Assembly: GCA_910586225.1 (NCBI GenBank)
Contig: CAJUIL010000010.1
Span: forward strand, 1-64,000
Length of the DNA stretch: 64,000 nucleotides
Direction: 5' to 3'
From: an uncultured Eubacterium sp.
Lineage (GTDB): Bacteria; Bacillota; Clostridia; Lachnospirales; Lachnospiraceae
Part shown: piece by piece, positions 62,016-64,000 of the stretch
Position numbering within the stretch: position 1 is the first letter of the stretch
How the letters are laid out: each line of letters opens with the position of its first letter
Translations under genes and position numbers: made by a program
The notes under the pieces: model-generated
The model's input: the letters and a program-made list of their open reading frames with translations, nothing else
Database searches by the model: none
What the model was told of the DNA's origin: nothing

Positions 62016-62612
62016 TTACAGCTCTGTTCTTCCCTCCAGCGCCCGCAGCAGGGTTACTTCATCGATATATTCCAGATCGCCGCCCACCGGAACGCCGCTG
62101 GCGATTCGTGTAACCTTAATGCCAGTCGGTTTTATCAGCTTACTGATGTACATTGCCGTCGTTTCCCCTTCCAGACTGGAATTTGTAGCAATGATCACCT
62201 CATTGACATCCCCCTGCAGACGCTTCATCAGCTCCTTGAGCTTAATATCCGCAGGTCCGATCCCAAGCATTGGAGAAATTGCGCCGTGCAAAACATGATA
62301 TACGCCTTCGAATTTTGCGGTTTTTTCATAAGCCGCAAGGTCTCTCGGATTTTCAACGACCATAATCGTTTTCTGGTCACGGTTTGGATTTTTACAGATC
62401 GGACAGATTTCATCATCGGTCAGCGTATAACACTGTTTGCAATAACAGACCTTGCGCCTTGCCTCGATAATGGAATTGGACAGCTTCTCTACTTCTGCTT
62501 CCGGCATATTCAATATATGAAACGCCATCCGCTGCGCTGATTTTGCCCCTATACCAGGCAGACCAGCCAATGCTTCGATCAATCTGCTGATCTGCGCGCT
62601 ATAATAATCCAT
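62016..62612 (-). CDS. recR: RecR, recombination mediator
   Basis: A 198-residue RecR with LAGLPGIGAKSAQRMAFHIL, four zinc-binding cysteines around residues 58-73 (CKQCYTLTDDEICPIC) and the TOPRIM-type IMVVENPRDLAAYEKT. It loads RecA in DNA repair with RecFO. The adjacent ybaB and dnaX genes are the standard neighbours. ATG start, two bases after ybaB. Confidence 0.96.
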   Translation of the reverse strand: MDYYSAQISRLIEALAGLPGIGAKSAQRMAFHILNMPEAEVEKLSNSIIEARRKVCYCKQCYTLTDDEICPICKNPNRDQKTIMVVENPRDLAAYEKTAKFEGVYHVLHGAISPMLGIGPADIKLKELMKRLQGDVNEVIIATNSSLEGETTAMYISKLIKPTGIKVTRIASGVPVGGDLEYIDEVTLLRALEGRTEL

Positions 62613-62614
62613 TT

Positions 62615-62965
62615 TTAAAATAACCCCATGCCGCCGCCCAGACCGCCGGTGATCTTGCCCATCGTATTCTGGGAATATTCGTCAATCTGGCGCATTGCTT
62701 CGTTCGTAGCCGCCATAATCAAGTCCTCCAGCATTTCCACATCATCTGGATCAACCGCTTCTGGATCAATCTTGATCTTCGTGACCTCACGCTTGCCTGA
62801 CACGGTCACTTCTACCACTCCGCCGCCCGCAGACGCTGTCATTTCTTTTTCTTCCAGCTCCTTTGTGGCATCCTCCATCTGCTTTTGCATTTTCTGCGCC
62901 TGCTTCATCAGGTTTGCCATATTGCCAGGCATTCCACCGCCCGGAAATCCACCTCTTCTTGCCAT
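62615..62965 (-). CDS. ybaB: YbaB/EbfC nucleoid-associated protein
   Basis: A 116-residue protein with GNMANLMKQAQKMQKQMEDA at the start and VEVTVSGKREVTKIKIDPEA in the middle, the YbaB/EbfC signature; it forms DNA-binding dimers. A Gly-rich C-terminus follows. AAGGAGG precedes the ATG. Located between dnaX and recR as in most bacteria. Confidence 0.94.
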   Translation of the reverse strand: MARRGGFPGGGMPGNMANLMKQAQKMQKQMEDATKELEEKEMTASAGGGVVEVTVSGKREVTKIKIDPEAVDPDDVEMLEDLIMAATNEAMRQIDEYSQNTMGKITGGLGGGMGLF

Positions 62966-63049
62966 TTTATTACTCCTCCTTACATTTCATTTTTGACTGT
63001 TATTGATTTTAACGCATAACGGACGTTCTGACAATAGATGGATTGAAAT

Positions 63050-64000
63050 TTAAAAATCTTCGTATTCAATCTCCGTATGGATCATTTGTTCCAGATCCAC
63101 AAATGACTGCTCAAATGACTGTCCGGTATGATTATATTTTATTTGTATCTGAATCTGCTTTCCAATGCATTTTGAAATCGTATCTGTGATCTCCTTTAGC
63201 CGCTCCTCTTCGGAAAGCATATCACACAAAATGGAATCGTCCAATACGATCATCAGAACGTCGTTTTCACCAATACTTAAATGCGCCTTTTGGATAAATA
63301 CGCGGATCGAATGCGGCATTTGTGATACAATGCTGCGCCAGTTTTCTACTACCTGCCGGATATCTTCTGAAATTGCTTTTGGAAGCGGCGCCTTTGGTAA
63401 ATCTGCCGTCGTCTCTGGCATGACTACGGCAGGCTGTACTACACCGCCTTCTAATTTCTTTTCCAACTGTGTCAGACGTGCTAAAATAGAGCTGACATCC
63501 TCCTCCATTTGTGGGCGGCACAGCTTTATTACCGCAATTTCTATTAAGATCCGCTTTTGTGTGGAATAACGAACCTGACTGGATAATTCTGAAAAAATAC
63601 GGATATAACGCATCAGCTCAGCACTATCAAGCATTGTACATTCTTCTTTTAATAATTGCAGATTTTCGCTTGAAATATCCAGAACATCCTCCATATCGTC
63701 AGAGCTTTGAAGCAGAAGCAGATTACGCAGATACCAAGTAAAATCATTGACAAACTGGCTAAGGTCCCTGCCCTCAGCAACCAGCTCCTCTATTTGCCGC
63801 ATTGCTTCTGCGACCTGATGATTCACTACAGAACGAAGCATCCGTGAAAACCGTTCCGTATCCACGGCGCCAAGCACCTCCAACACCTGATCATAGGTCA
63901 GCTTCTGCCCCATATAAAATGCCATACACTGATCTAACAAGCTCAATGCATCGCGCATCGCGCCGTCAGCAGCTTTCGCAATATAACGGATTGCCTTTGG
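63050..64000 (-). CDS. dnaX: DnaX, DNA polymerase III tau/gamma subunit, C-terminal part
   Basis: The frame is open to the window edge (PKAIRYIAKAADGAMRDALS, then LLDQCMAFYMGQKLTYDQV), the end of the ATPase module and the collar domain of DnaX, so the N-terminal ATPase lies outside. The visible 316 residues end with the tau-type C-terminal region (MPHSIRVFIQKAHLSIGEND). It belongs to the clamp loader. The neighbours ybaB-recR complete the conserved order. Confidence 0.95.
   Translation of the reverse strand, partial: PKAIRYIAKAADGAMRDALSLLDQCMAFYMGQKLTYDQVLEVLGAVDTERFSRMLRSVVNHQVAEAMRQIEELVAEGRDLSQFVNDFTWYLRNLLLLQSSDDMEDVLDISSENLQLLKEECTMLDSAELMRYIRIFSELSSQVRYSTQKRILIEIAVIKLCRPQMEEDVSSILARLTQLEKKLEGGVVQPAVVMPETTADLPKAPLPKAISEDIRQVVENWRSIVSQMPHSIRVFIQKAHLSIGENDVLMIVLDDSILCDMLSEEERLKEITDTISKCIGKQIQIQIKYNHTGQSFEQSFVDLEQMIHTEIEYEDF

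Noticed and set aside
1..64000. CRISPR array, tRNA, rRNA or c-di-GMP riboswitch
   Set aside because: Read for direct repeats, cloverleaf-type sequence and the conserved cyclic-di-GMP aptamer pattern without finding any. A covariance search would be needed to be sure.

Overview
The window looks like low-GC Gram-positive DNA from a motile anaerobic Clostridia, most likely Lachnospiraceae. The grounds are the AT-rich sequence, the set of flagellar filament genes (FlgM/FlgN/two FlgK/FlgL/FliW/CsrA/FlaG/FliD/FliS/flagellin) with sigma-28-like promoters, and an adjacent recR-ybaB-dnaX block. No rRNA, tRNA, CRISPR array or phage module was seen. The assignment rests on gene content alone.

Layout. 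(1) 1-512: a transposase cut by the window edge, apparently inserted into the 3' end of a licD-type gene. (2) 564-9504, minus strand: two LicD phosphotransferases, two tandem Gfo/Idh oxidoreductases (one fused to a cytidylyltransferase), a PLP decarboxylase, an ATP-grasp ligase and a sulfotransferase. This looks like synthesis and transfer of a CDP-activated small group. (3) 9685-21834: an SGNH-like protein, a DegT aminotransferase, a broken sulfotransferase, a glycosyltransferase and a methyltransferase, then a plus-strand operon of glycosyltransferases with one gene interrupted by an in-frame TGA. (4) 21865-39830, minus strand: a complete pseudaminic acid pathway (PseB, C, F, G, H, I), a formyltransferase joined to PseH through a run of nine G, CgeB-like glycosyltransferases, and a glyceryl-ACP module (FkbH-like protein, ACP, methyltransferase, VOC protein). 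It also holds a block of four consecutive broken genes (33801-36612) with a group II intron fragment. (5) 39946-42295: two more CgeB-like glycosyltransferases. (6) 42365-56904, minus strand: Maf flagellin glycosyltransferase, a small protein, flagellin, a FliT-like protein, FliS, FliD, FlaG, CsrA, FliW, FlgL, FlgK twice, FlgN and FlgM. (7) 57163-64000: a secreted InlB-repeat protein, then CvpA-like, DUF5711-like and LysM proteins, RecR, YbaB and the C-terminal part of DnaX.

How it fits together. The region reads as a flagellin glycosylation island beside the filament operons. CMP-pseudaminic acid made by PseB-C-H-G-I-F would be put on flagellin by Maf. The FkbH/ACP/methyltransferase module could supply a methylated glyceroyl group, the formyltransferase an N-formyl group, and the CgeB-like enzymes and other transferases could extend the glycan. 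The LicD/cytidylyltransferase block could add a phosphodiester-linked group and the sulfotransferases sulfate. Filament genes are coordinated by FlgM/sigma-28 promoters and by the FliW-CsrA-flagellin switch, for which a GGA hairpin is visible in the flagellin leader.

The most notable signals are the G9 tract between pseH and the formyltransferase, a sigma-28-like promoter plus terminator bracketing a 120-residue unknown gene inside the pse operon, the cluster of decayed genes with a group II intron remnant, five 19-bp tandem repeats between the licD genes, and the cytidylyltransferase-oxidoreductase fusion.
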